Shown here: in pieces, positions 44,316 to 53,300 of the stretch | Position numbering within the stretch: the first letter of the stretch is position 1 | Layout: the number at the start of each line of letters is the position of its first letter | Assembly: GCA_965267335.1 (NCBI GenBank) | Contig: OZ253953.1 | Location: 992,001 to 1,056,000, forward strand | Source: G965267335 sp965267335 | Lineage (GTDB): Bacteria > Bacteroidota > Bacteroidia > Cytophagales > JAAEPT01 | Length of the DNA stretch: 64,000 nucleotides | Direction of reading: 5' to 3' | Position numbers and translations under genes: made by a program | The notes under the pieces: model-generated | Databases searched by the model: none | Seen by the model: only the letters and a program-made list of their open reading frames with translations | What the model was told of the DNA's origin: nothing

Positions 44316-45008
44316 TTATCCGTTGATTTCTATGAATTTATCTACATCATAAGTTTTTCCGAGTAGTATAATGACATCACTTTCGAGAAGGACGGTATCA
44401 CCTTTAGGTACACCTACAACGTGCTCCACGAATACTTTTTCCCCATCGCGAATCTCCGGAAACTTTCGTTTAATCGTAATTAGGTTCAGGTCATACTTTT
44501 CGCGAAGTTGAATTTCATTAATGCTTTTGTTAACGATTTTTCGGGGAGTATTGATCTCTATAATCTCGAAATCGTCAGGAAGCAGAAGGAAGCCTTTTAC
44601 GTTGGAGTGTAGTACAATTTCGGCTACCGTTTTTCCAACTTCATCATCGGGAAGAAATATTTCTTTGATACCTACTTTTTCAAGGATCATTTTTTGATGG
44701 TTGTTTGCAGCTCTTGCAACAATTCTTTTGACATTCAGCTCTTTGAGAAGAACTGTGGTCAACACCTGTGCTTCAAAGTTGTGTCCCATTGCTACCACCA
44801 CACTGTCGTATTCGTGTATATTTTGGGCCTTCAAGGCCCTGATATCGGTTGAATCAAGGGCAACCGCGTGTGCTACTTCATCTTTGATATTTTCGACCTT
44901 TTCAGCATCAGCATCAATGGCGAGGACTTCAGCACCTCTTTCCGACAGGGTTGCCGCGATGGCTTTACCCAGGTACCCCAGTCCAATAACTGCAAACTTA
45001 TCTTTCAT
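44316..45008 (-). CDS. TrkA/KtrA-type potassium-channel regulatory subunit
   Basis: The 230-residue cytoplasmic protein has an N-terminal RCK/TrkA-N domain (VIGLGYLGKAIAATL, then AIDADAEKVENI) that binds nucleotide. A C-terminal TrkA-C domain follows (about 150-225, with GDTVLLESDVIILLG). KtrA rings gate the KtrB membrane pore. KtrB is not next to it: neighbours are rdgB on one side and a small exported protein on the other, so the channel must be encoded elsewhere. The gene is 38 bp downstream of rdgB on the same strand. Confidence 0.88.
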   Translation of the reverse strand: MKDKFAVIGLGYLGKAIAATLSERGAEVLAIDADAEKVENIKDEVAHAVALDSTDIRALKAQNIHEYDSVVVAMGHNFEAQVLTTVLLKELNVKRIVARAANNHQKMILEKVGIKEIFLPDDEVGKTVAEIVLHSNVKGFLLLPDDFEIIEINTPRKIVNKSINEIQLREKYDLNLITIKRKFPEIRDGEKVFVEHVVGVPKGDTVLLESDVIILLGKTYDVDKFIEING

Positions 45009-45046
45009 GCTTTTATTACAACTTCAATCAGCGGAGCAATATAGAC

Positions 45047-45625
45047 TTATTCGATTGTTTTTAAAAATTCAACAAGCTGCGATGTAGCCTTTGCTCGGTG
45101 ACTTATTTTATTTTTTTCTTCGATAGACATTTCTGCAAACGAGACATCAAATCCATCGGGTTGAAATATTGGGTCATAACCGAATCCCTTGTCACCTTTT
45201 CTTTCTTTCAGTATTTTTCCCTTTACTTCTCCACTGAATTGATGACGTTCACCATTAATGATTACAGTAATAATGGTTTTAAAAGTGGCGGTTCTGTTAT
45301 CAATACCCCTTAGTTCTTCCAGCAGGAGGTTGATATTATCTTCAGGTGTACATCCCGGCCCCGCGTAGCGGGCGGAGTACACACCCGGAGCGCCATCCAA
45401 TGCATCAACCTCTAACCCGGAGTCATCCGCGAAACAATCAGTTTGGTAGTGCTCTGCTACATATTGGGCTTTTTCCATGGAGTTGCCTTCCAGGGTTGTT
45501 TGGTTCTCCGGAAGTTCTTCATGGCATCCTACTTCTTCAAGTCCTTGTACAGAGTAGGATTCGCCAAGGATTTTACTGATTTCCTCCAGTTTATTTTTGT
45601 TATTAGTAGCAAAACAAATCTTCAT
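45047..45625 (-). CDS. rdgB: Non-canonical purine NTP pyrophosphatase (RdgB/HAM1)
   Basis: The 192-residue enzyme starts at the ATG at 45625 (MKICFATNNKNKLEEISKI); a longer frame to 45760 has no homology. Motifs seen are TNNKNK (phosphate binding), FADDSGLEVDALDGAPGVYS (catalytic Asp pair), GFGYDPIF and SHRAKA at the C-terminus. It hydrolyses ITP, XTP and related nucleotides to prevent their use in DNA. It is divergent from the DUF4476 gene, 67 bp apart. Confidence 0.94.
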   Translation of the reverse strand: MKICFATNNKNKLEEISKILGESYSVQGLEEVGCHEELPENQTTLEGNSMEKAQYVAEHYQTDCFADDSGLEVDALDGAPGVYSARYAGPGCTPEDNINLLLEELRGIDNRTATFKTIITVIINGERHQFSGEVKGKILKERKGDKGFGYDPIFQPDGFDVSFAEMSIEEKNKISHRAKATSQLVEFLKTIE

Positions 45626-45692
45626 TTTCTCCTGGTAATTTTTTGGTACACTAATTGTCAGATACTTCACGAACTTTCTAAAAAAAATTGAA

Positions 45693-46727
45693 ATGAAAAA
45701 TATATACCTAACATTTTTACTATCAGCTGGGGCTATTTTTTGCAAAGCCCAAACTTCCAATCTGGTGATATTTTCTCAGAATGGTGAATTATTTAATATA
45801 GCACTAAACGGGGTTGTTCAGAATTCAGAACCTAAATCTAACATCAAAGTCACTGACTTAAACGCAGAGTATATGTCTGCCAGAGTGGCTTTTAGCAATC
45901 CGGAGCTGGGCGAGATTACTAAGAATCTGATGCTGGAAAAAGGAAATGAAGTGACATACATTATCAAAAAGAACAAAAAGGGAGAGTATGTGTTGAGAGG
46001 ATATAGTTCTAATCCGGTTGCTTCAGCAACTGAAACTAGTGGACAAGATGTGGTGGTTTATCACAGCACACCACTACCAGAAAAGGCAGAAACAACATCC
46101 ACCACTACCACTACAGTAACAACTACAACGGAAACAAATGAAACCAATGTAGCAAATGATGCCAGTTCAAATATATCTATGAAGGCCTCTGGAGATGGTG
46201 AAAATGTCAATGTGAATATGAATGCTTCGGAGTCAGGAAAAATGAACTTCTCGGCATCAGACGGTGAGAATAGCGTAAATGTCAATATTGATATGAGTGG
46301 TATGGCGGGGAACATGGATGTTGAGGAGACTTCAACTTCTACCACAACCACTACTACAACTACGAATACTACGGTTGAAGAAACAGCTGTATCTACTTCA
46401 GAACCTGTTGTCAATCACAACACCGGATGCCTTAGTCCCATGACTACTTCTGAGTATGGCAGAGGGATTCAATCGATTAAGGCTAGGTCTTTTGATGACG
46501 AGAAGATGATTGTTGCCAAGCAGGTTATCAGAAATAATTGTTTGAGTACGGAACAGGTACGAGGTATAATGAAAACCTTTGACTTTGATAAAGACAAACT
46601 GAGTATTGCGAAGTATGCATATGATTATACCAGTGATCAAAAGAATTATTACACATTGAACGATGAGTTTACATTTGATGATGAGGTGAAAAGTCTGAAC
46701 GCATTTTTAAAAACAAAAGGTCGATAA
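45693..46727 (+). CDS. DUF4476 domain protein with Thr-rich linkers
   Basis: The 344-residue exported protein has a signal peptide (SAGAIFCKAQ), an N-terminal beta domain (about 20-110), and then two Thr-rich, charge-poor stretches (46093-46145 and 46327-46380) around an Asn/Ser/Met-rich segment. The C-terminal DUF4476 domain (about 245-340) has FDDEKMIVAKQ, NCLSTEQVRGIM and FDFDKDKLSIAKYAYDY. DUF4476 is common in Bacteroidota, of unknown function, and made of short helical repeats. The Thr-rich spans are typical sites for glycosylation or a flexible stalk. A terminator follows. Confidence 0.82.
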   Translation: MKNIYLTFLLSAGAIFCKAQTSNLVIFSQNGELFNIALNGVVQNSEPKSNIKVTDLNAEYMSARVAFSNPELGEITKNLMLEKGNEVTYIIKKNKKGEYVLRGYSSNPVASATETSGQDVVVYHSTPLPEKAETTSTTTTTVTTTTETNETNVANDASSNISMKASGDGENVNVNMNASESGKMNFSASDGENSVNVNIDMSGMAGNMDVEETSTSTTTTTTTTNTTVEETAVSTSEPVVNHNTGCLSPMTTSEYGRGIQSIKARSFDDEKMIVAKQVIRNNCLSTEQVRGIMKTFDFDKDKLSIAKYAYDYTSDQKNYYTLNDEFTFDDEVKSLNAFLKTKGR

Positions 46728-46749
46728 ACGATAATTAAAAGAGTAATAT

Positions 46750-46785
46750 GCTCTGGTCCTATCTTGCTGGATCAGAGCTTTTTTT
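46750..46785 (+). terminator. Intrinsic terminator of the DUF4476 gene
   Basis: The stem GCTCTGGTCC/GGATCAGAGC (10 bp with one G-U pair) and a 9-nt loop are followed by seven T residues. Confidence 0.85.
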
Positions 46786-46811
46786 GTATTTAATTCTTAA
46801 TTGCAAATAGC

Positions 46812-46842
46812 TTTGTTGTTTTTGTGAATAGTATTACCTTTG
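46812..46842 (+). promoter_or_regulatory. Promoter of rpsP operon (Bacteroidota type)
   Basis: TTTG at 46812-46815 and TACCTTTG at 46835-46842 fit the -33/-7 consensus (TTTG, 19 bp, TAnnTTTG). The -7 box runs into a TTTGCAGTCCG sequence that also occurs before rplS. A 6-bp hairpin (GATGGA, loop CGGGT, TCCATC; 46859-46875) lies in the leader before the rpsP start. Confidence 0.65.
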
Positions 46843-46897
46843 CAGTCCGAAAATTTTAGATGGACGGGTTCCATCGACTAAACTTAAAAGTTAAAAA

Positions 46898-47638
46898 ATG
46901 GCTACTAAAATTAGATTAGCAAGAAGAGGGAGAAAAGCATTGGCAATATATGATGTTGTCGTTGCTGATACGCGGGCGCCACGAGATGGCAAGTACATTG
47001 AAAAAATCGGACAGTTTAATCCGAACACTCAGCCTTCTACATTGGAGTTGGATGAGGAAAAAGCATTTGAATGGGTAATGAAAGGAGCAGATCCTACTGA
47101 TAAAGCTAGAAGCTTACTTTCAGGCCGTGGAATTATGCTAAGAAGACATCTACAGTTAGGTGTAATTAAGAAAGCAATCACTCAAGAGGAAGCGGATAAG
47201 AAATTTGAAGCATGGAAGAAGGACAAGGAAAAGAATCTTGAGAAGAAAGCTGCAGATGCAGAGAAAAAGAAAGCTGCTGAATTAAAAGCTAAGAAAGAAG
47301 CTGAAGCTGCCAAAGCTAAGGAGAAGGAAGAAGCTGCTGCTAAGGCTGCTGCTGAAGCTGCTGCCGCTGCTGAGGCCGAAGCCAAAGCTGCTGAGGCTGC
47401 AGAAGAAGCTCCTGCGGAAGAAGCGGTTGCTGAAACTGCTACAGAGGAAGCTCCTGCTGCTGAAGCAAAAGAAGAGGCCCCTGCTGCTGAGGAAGCTGCT
47501 CCAGAAGCAAAGGAAGAGCCTAAAGCTGAAGCTGCTCCAGAAGAAAAAACAGAGGAGCCTAAGGCCGAAGCCCCTGCTGCTGAAGCTAAAGAAGAGCCAA
47601 AAGCCGAAAAGGAAGAGGCTTCATCTGAAAAGGAATAA
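46898..47638 (+). CDS. rpsP: 30S ribosomal protein S16 with long Ala/Glu/Lys tail
   Basis: The first 95 residues are a standard S16 core (MATKIRLARRGRKALAIYDV, then GKYIEKIGQFNPNTQP and DKARSLLSGRG). The protein goes on to 246 residues, whereas S16 is usually about 80-100. The extra 150 residues contain almost only Ala, Glu, Lys and Pro: first a charged helix (about 105-165), then Pro/Ala/Glu repeats such as EEAPAAEAKEE. This low-complexity tail occurs in many Bacteroidota S16 proteins; its role is unknown. S16 helps assemble the 30S body. rpsP is followed after 15 bp by rimM. Confidence 0.95.
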   Translation: MATKIRLARRGRKALAIYDVVVADTRAPRDGKYIEKIGQFNPNTQPSTLELDEEKAFEWVMKGADPTDKARSLLSGRGIMLRRHLQLGVIKKAITQEEADKKFEAWKKDKEKNLEKKAADAEKKKAAELKAKKEAEAAKAKEKEEAAAKAAAEAAAAAEAEAKAAEAAEEAPAEEAVAETATEEAPAAEAKEEAPAAEEAAPEAKEEPKAEAAPEEKTEEPKAEAPAAEAKEEPKAEKEEASSEKE

Positions 47639-47653
47639 TAACTATCCGATTGG

Positions 47654-48190
47654 ATGGATAAAGGGAAGTGCTTTGAGCTGGGATATATAGAAAAGTCCCA
47701 TGGATTAGCCGGAGACGTGCAGATTTATCTGGATGTAGATTATCCCGAAGATTATTTAGAATTGGAATCAGTTTTTGTTGAGATCAACAATAAGCTGGTT
47801 CCTTTTTTTATTAGTACACTACAGCAACAGAAAGCGAAGCATTTTGTGATAAGCCTGGAAGATGTCAACAGCATCGATGAAGCGAATAACCTCAAAGGTT
47901 CCAAATTATGGCTACCTCTGGATTTACTGCCTGAACTGGGCAATTCACAGTTCTATTATCACGAGATTGTGGGATATAAAGTCATAGACAAGAACCTGGG
48001 AGATTTGGGCACGGTAGTTTCGGTATATGAAGGGAGTGGACAGGATTTACTAGCGATAGACTATAATGGTGCAGAAGTTCTGGTGCCGATAAACGATCAA
48101 TTCATTTATAACCTCAATAAGGATGAAGGAATTCTAGAACTTGAACTACCTGAAGGTCTGGTCGAAATATATAAAGAGAAGGAAGAATGA
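47654..48190 (+). CDS. rimM: Ribosome maturation factor RimM
   Basis: The 178-residue protein has the N-terminal RimM beta-barrel (ELGYIEKSHGLAGDVQIYL) and a C-terminal PRC-barrel (YYHEIVGYKVIDKNLGDLG, then VLVPINDQFI). RimM binds S19 and helps build the 30S head. The rpsP-rimM-trmD order is the classic operon. It lies 15 bp after rpsP and 62 bp before trmD. Confidence 0.94.
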   Translation: MDKGKCFELGYIEKSHGLAGDVQIYLDVDYPEDYLELESVFVEINNKLVPFFISTLQQQKAKHFVISLEDVNSIDEANNLKGSKLWLPLDLLPELGNSQFYYHEIVGYKVIDKNLGDLGTVVSVYEGSGQDLLAIDYNGAEVLVPINDQFIYNLNKDEGILELELPEGLVEIYKEKEE

Positions 48191-48252
48191 TTCCATGCCC
48201 TGACTTTTACGCCAGAGAATTTTAATTTCGGTTAGCGTAATTCCAAATTCCA

Positions 48253-48945
48253 ATGAGAATAGATATAATCACCTGCTTGCCTGGACTCCTTGAGGGTCCG
48301 TTCAGTCACTCGATATTGCGAAGAGCAATTGATGCTGGTTTAGTTGAAGTTGTTATAAACGATCTTCGACAATACTCTAATGACAAAAGGCAAAGAATTG
48401 ATGACTACTCCTTTGGAGGCGGTGCCGGAATGGTTATGAAAATAGAGCCTATTGCTGGGTGTATTAAAAAACTACAGGCTGAACGCGAATATGAGGCTAT
48501 TATATATATGACCCCTGACGGAGAACGACTGGAACAGTCAGTCTGCAACAAGTTTTCTTTACTAAAGAACATAATGATACTTTGCGGTCATTATAAAGGC
48601 GTAGACCAGCGTGTGCGAGATCATTATATAACCCATGAAATCAGTATCGGTGATTATGTACTATCTGGAGGAGAAATAGCCGCAGCAGTTCTTTCGGATG
48701 CAATTATTCGATTAATTCCAGGGGTTATGTCCGATGAAACATCTGCGTTATCAGACTCTTTTCAGGATAACTTGCTTGCTCCTCCTGTTTATACGAGGCC
48801 AGCTGATTTCGAAGGAATGAAAGTTCCGGAAATCCTGCTTTCAGGTGATGCCGGGGCCATTGAAAAATGGAGATATGAGCAAGCACTCAAGAGAACCGAA
48901 GAAAGAAGACCAGACCTTGCGAGAAAATTAAAGGAAGGTTTGTAG
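48253..48945 (+). CDS. trmD: tRNA (guanine37-N1)-methyltransferase TrmD
   Basis: The 230-residue enzyme has the trefoil-knot S-adenosylmethionine site: YMTPDGERLEQ, ILCGHYKGVDQRV, YVLSGGEIAAAV and PGVMSDETSALSDSF (the linker). The C-terminal helical domain (VYTRPADFEGMKVPEILLSG) positions the tRNA. m1G37 prevents frameshifting. The full length and all knot residues are intact. Confidence 0.96.
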   Translation: MRIDIITCLPGLLEGPFSHSILRRAIDAGLVEVVINDLRQYSNDKRQRIDDYSFGGGAGMVMKIEPIAGCIKKLQAEREYEAIIYMTPDGERLEQSVCNKFSLLKNIMILCGHYKGVDQRVRDHYITHEISIGDYVLSGGEIAAAVLSDAIIRLIPGVMSDETSALSDSFQDNLLAPPVYTRPADFEGMKVPEILLSGDAGAIEKWRYEQALKRTEERRPDLARKLKEGL

Positions 48946-48987
48946 AAATATTTAGCTCCGTCTGCGTTTTTAATTAAAAATTAATCC

Positions 48988-48995
48988 TATATTTG
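48988..48995 (+). promoter_or_regulatory. Putative -7 box of rplS
   Basis: TATATTTG fits TAnnTTTG and continues as TTTGCAGTCCG (48992-49002), identical over 11 bases to the rpsP promoter region. The -33 part is not clear. The start codon lies 25 bp beyond the box. Confidence 0.55.
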
Positions 48996-49020
48996 CAGTC
49001 CGTTTTTTAAGGATGGAATC

Positions 49021-49380
49021 ATGAGTAACGAATTGATCAAACTTGTAGAGCAAGAAGACAGCGCACGTAGAGCTAATCTCCCAGAATTTAACTCAGGTGA
49101 TACAGTTAATGTACACGTGAAGATTAAAGAGGGAAACAAAGAAAGGATTCAGCAGTTTCAGGGCGTAGTTATACAGAGAAAAAATCAAAGCACCAACGGT
49201 GAAACATTCACAGTAAGAAAAGTTTCTGGTGGCGTAGGTGTCGAAAGAATATTCCCGTTTTTATCACCTAGCATTGAGAAGATCGAGGTAATCAGAAAAG
49301 GAAAGGTAAGAAGATCTAGACTATTCTACCTGAGATCTGCTGTAGGTAAAAAAGCGAAAATTAAAGAGAAGCAGATGTAG
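49021..49380 (+). CDS. rplS: 50S ribosomal protein L19
   Basis: The 119-residue protein has the L19 SH3-like fold: FNSGDTVNVHVKIKEGNKER, QFQGVVIQRKNQ, GVGVERIFPFLSPSIEKIEV and KVRRSRLFYLR. L19 forms a bridge between the subunits. It has its own promoter, 75 bp after trmD. Confidence 0.96.
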   Translation: MSNELIKLVEQEDSARRANLPEFNSGDTVNVHVKIKEGNKERIQQFQGVVIQRKNQSTNGETFTVRKVSGGVGVERIFPFLSPSIEKIEVIRKGKVRRSRLFYLRSAVGKKAKIKEKQM

Positions 49381-49400
49381 TCTCTGGCCAAAAGTATTAC

Positions 49401-49437
49401 AAAGCTGATTTCGATTTGGTCGGGATCAGCTTTTTTT
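49401..49437 (+). terminator. Intrinsic terminator of rplS
   Basis: AAGCTGAT and ATCAGCTT form an 8-bp stem around a 15-nt loop, with a T run to 49437. It lies just ahead of dapF. Confidence 0.8.
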
Positions 49438-49451
49438 ATGGGTAAAAAAAT

Positions 49452-50231
49452 ATGACACTCCAATTCCAGAAATATCAGGGTACAGGTAATGACTTTATTA
49501 TGGTTGATAATCGTAGTAAGGTGTTTACCGAACACAACAACCATGAACTGATTGCTCACTTATGCGATCGCAGGTTCGGAATAGGAGCTGATGGGTTCAT
49601 TTTACTGGAAGAGCAGGAAGGCTATGATTTTAGGATGATCTATTATAATGCAGATGGCCGCGAGGGCTCCATGTGCGGTAATGGAGGTCGAAGCATAGTA
49701 CGATTCGCCTCAGACCTTGGTATCATATCCGGACAATGTAAGTTCATTGCTGTGGACGGGGAGCATGAAGCCACCGTTGATAATGAAAACATCAGCCTCA
49801 AAATGAATGATGTCAGCAAGGTAGAGATTGGGCAGGATTATTTTTTCCTTGATACTGGTTCCCCTCATTTTGTCAGGTATGTAGACAATCTGGCAGAGTT
49901 TGATGTGGTTGTTGAAGGTCGTAAAATACGCTACAATGATCGCTTTAAATCTGCAGGCACCAACGTCAATTTTGTGGAAATTCAGGATGACCATAGACTA
50001 GCTGTGCGCACCTATGAAAGAGGAGTTGAAGACGAGACTTTGTCTTGTGGTACCGGGGTGACAGCATGTGCCTTAACCGCACTTCTGAAGGGTAAGAGGG
50101 GTATAATTTCGATAAACACTTTAGGAGGTAATCTTGAAATAAAGGCCGATCGATCCGGAGATCAATCATTTGAAAATGTGTTTCTGATTGGCCCCGCGAC
50201 TCATGTGTTCGATGGGGAGATAAATTTTTAA
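49452..50231 (+). CDS. dapF: Diaminopimelate epimerase
   Basis: The 259-residue enzyme interconverts LL- and meso-diaminopimelate for peptidoglycan and lysine. Two symmetric halves each bear a catalytic cysteine: MCGNGGRSIVRF (about 75) and LSCGTGVTACAL (about 200). The substrate motifs KYQGTGNDFIMVD at the N-terminus and GAGT-like NFVEI are present. It begins 14 bp after the rplS terminator. Confidence 0.95.
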   Translation: MTLQFQKYQGTGNDFIMVDNRSKVFTEHNNHELIAHLCDRRFGIGADGFILLEEQEGYDFRMIYYNADGREGSMCGNGGRSIVRFASDLGIISGQCKFIAVDGEHEATVDNENISLKMNDVSKVEIGQDYFFLDTGSPHFVRYVDNLAEFDVVVEGRKIRYNDRFKSAGTNVNFVEIQDDHRLAVRTYERGVEDETLSCGTGVTACALTALLKGKRGIISINTLGGNLEIKADRSGDQSFENVFLIGPATHVFDGEINF

Positions 50232-50378
50232 AATTTCCAAAATCCTATACCCAACTTCGTATTTCTGGCACTGCAATTGAACAATCCGGTAGTCTATGTG
50301 AAATAAAGGAGTAAAATCCTGCTGTTTTCACAAAAAGAAGATAAATTTATATTTCATTGAGATAATATTTTTCAGCAT

Positions 50379-53300
50379 ATGATTGGCATTCTTAAAAAGA
50401 TAATGGGGTCCAAGTCAGATAAGGACCTTAAGGAGCTGAAACCCTTAGTTGGCCAGGTTAATTCCGAGTATGAAAAGCTGGCTTCAATTACAGATGAGCA
50501 GTTACGTAACAGAACTCAGGAGATAAAGGACGAGATTAAGAAAGAACTGAAATCGATCGATGACAAGATTGAGCAGTTGACCGAAAAGACCAAAAAGGAG
50601 GACATACCGGTTCATGAGAAGGAAGACCTTTTTGACGAAATCGACAAATTGGAGGAGGCTCGAAATAAAGACCTCGAAAAAGTACTTTTAGAAGTGTTGC
50701 CAAAAGCGTTTGCGGTGGTTAAGGAAACAGCAAGAAGGTTCAAGGAGAACGAAAAGCTTGAGGTGTCGGCCACCATGCACGATAAGACAATAGCCGCTAA
50801 AAAATCTAATGTTGAAATAGTAGGAGAAACAGCAATTTGGCATAACAAGTGGCTGGCAGCAGGAACTGAAGTTACCTGGGATATGCTCCACTATGACGTG
50901 CAGTTGATAGGAGGAGCCGTTCTTCATCAAGGTAAGATTGCTGAGATGGCTACTGGTGAAGGTAAAACCTTAGTGGCTACTCTACCAGCCTACCTCAATG
51001 CTCTGGCCGAAAGAGGAGTTCATATTGTAACTGTAAACGACTACCTGGCCAGAAGGGATATGGAATGGATGGCACCTCTATTTGAATTCCATGGTTTACG
51101 AGTGGATTGCATTGATTTGCATAGACCACATAGTGAAGAAAGAAAATCTGCTTATGAGGCTGATATCACTTACGGAACTAACAATGAGTTCGGGTTTGAT
51201 TATCTGCGTGATAACATGGCTAAGTCTCCGGACGAATTAGTACAGCCAAGACACCATCACTACGCAATGGTAGATGAGGTGGACTCAGTACTAGTTGATG
51301 ACGCTCGGACACCACTGATTATTTCAGGGCCAATTCCGAAAGGGGATGAACATGAATTCAACGAACTAAAACCTTTGATTCATAAATTGGTTGATGAGCA
51401 GAGAAGAATGTCAACGGCCTACCTTCAAGAGGCCAAAAAATTAATTAAAGAAGGTAAAGAATCTGAAGCTGGTCTACCTCTTTTCAGGGCATATCGATCG
51501 ATGCCGAAGGCAAAGCCACTAATTAAGTTTTTAGGAGAAACCGGAATGAAGACGGTTCTTCAAAAAACAGAGAATATTTACATTGCCGAGAATAATAAAC
51601 GAATGCCCGAGGCTGATGAGCCTCTGTTTTTCACAATAGATGAAAAAAATAACAACATCGAACTTACGGAGAAAGGTATTGACCTGCTTTCCAATGATGT
51701 TGATAAGGATGCTTTTATGCTTCCTGATATCGGTGTAGAATTAGATGGCATTGAAAAGGAAGAAGGTCTTTCGGAATCACAGAAGCTGGAAAAGAAAGAG
51801 GAGCTGATCAAAGGTTATTCTGAAAGGTCTCAACGAATTCATTCAATCAATCAGCTATTGAAAGCTTATACCCTTTTTGAAAAGGATGTAGATTATATAG
51901 TGGCAGATGGCAAAGTATTAATAGTTGATGAGCAGACCGGTAGGGTGCTTGATGGAAGAAGGTATTCTGATGGGTTACATCAGGCAATTGAAGCAAAGGA
52001 AAATGTAAAAATTGAGGATGCCACTCAAACTTACGCTACCGTTACTTTACAGAACTACTTTAGGATGTACCATAAGCTCGCGGGTATGACTGGTACTGCT
52101 GAAACGGAGGCAGGTGAGTTTTGGGAAATCTATAAATTGGATGTTGTAGTCATTCCAACCAACCGGCCAATTGCCAGGAAGGATCACAATGACAAAGTAT
52201 TCAAGACGGTAAGGGAAAAATTTAATGCCGTAAGCGAGGAGATAGTTGAACTTACAAAAGAGGGGCGTCCGGTGTTGGTTGGTACAACTTCTGTAGAAAT
52301 CTCAGAGGTACTGAGCCGTATGCTTCAAATGAGAAATATTGACCACAATGTTCTTAATGCCAAGCAACATGCTCGGGAAGCAGATATTGTGGCCGAAGCA
52401 GGTCAGCCCGGTAAGGTAACTATCGCGACCAACATGGCCGGTAGAGGTACCGATATTAAGTTAACACCGGAGTCGAAAGCAGCAGGTGGACTTGCCATTA
52501 TTGGTACGGAACGTCACGAGTCACGTAGGGTCGACAGACAGTTGAGAGGTCGTTCAGGTAGACAGGGAGACCCGGGGTCATCTCAGTTCTTTGTTTCTCT
52601 GGAGGATAACTTAATGAGACTCTTCGGTTCAGAGCGTATTGCTAAGATTATGGACAGGTTAGGACTCAAAGAGGGAGAAGTAATTCAGCACTCTATGATC
52701 ACTAAGTCCATAACCAGAGCACAAAGGAAAGTTGAGGAAAATAACTTCTCAATCCGTAAGAGGTTGCTTGAGTATGATGATGTAATGAATCATCAGAGGG
52801 AAGTGATTTACAGTAAGCGTAGAAATGCACTGTATGGTGATCGTCTCGCGATCGATGTGCTGAATATGATTTATGATACCTGTGAAGATATTGTAAACGA
52901 GGCCAAGTCCAAAGCTCAGGATCCTCAGGAGCAATTGGAAAACTTCAGGCTCAACGTGATCGGGGTCTTCGGATTTGATTCATCATTGTCTGCTGAAGAG
53001 CTTGACAAACAAGACCCGGATTCATTAACGCAGAAATTATTTAAGGAAGCAAATTCCAAGTTTAAAGAGTCCAACCAAAAGCTCATTGAAGGAACTTTGC
53101 CTTCTATGAGGAATATATTTGATGAGCGGGGAGCAACAGTTGAAAATATTGTGGTGCCATTCATCAGCGGGAGAAGACAGGTCCCTGTTGTTCTCAACTT
53201 GAAAGAATTGGTAGAAAGAGAAGGTAGACCGCTACCACTTTCACTCCAAAAGATGACAACGCTTGATCTTATAGACGATGAGTGGAAAGAGCACTTGAGA

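Noticed and set aside
45626..45760. A longer RdgB frame with 45 extra residues
   Set aside because: HAM1 proteins begin with the (K/R)xxxATxN motif seen at 45625. The extension is hydrophobic without homology and overlaps the divergent gene's start.
47427..47690. An 87-codon Leu/Lys-rich frame overlapping the end of rpsP, and an Ala/Ser-rich minus-strand frame at 47182-47385
   Set aside because: Both are frame shadows of the low-complexity Ala/Glu/Lys tail of S16.
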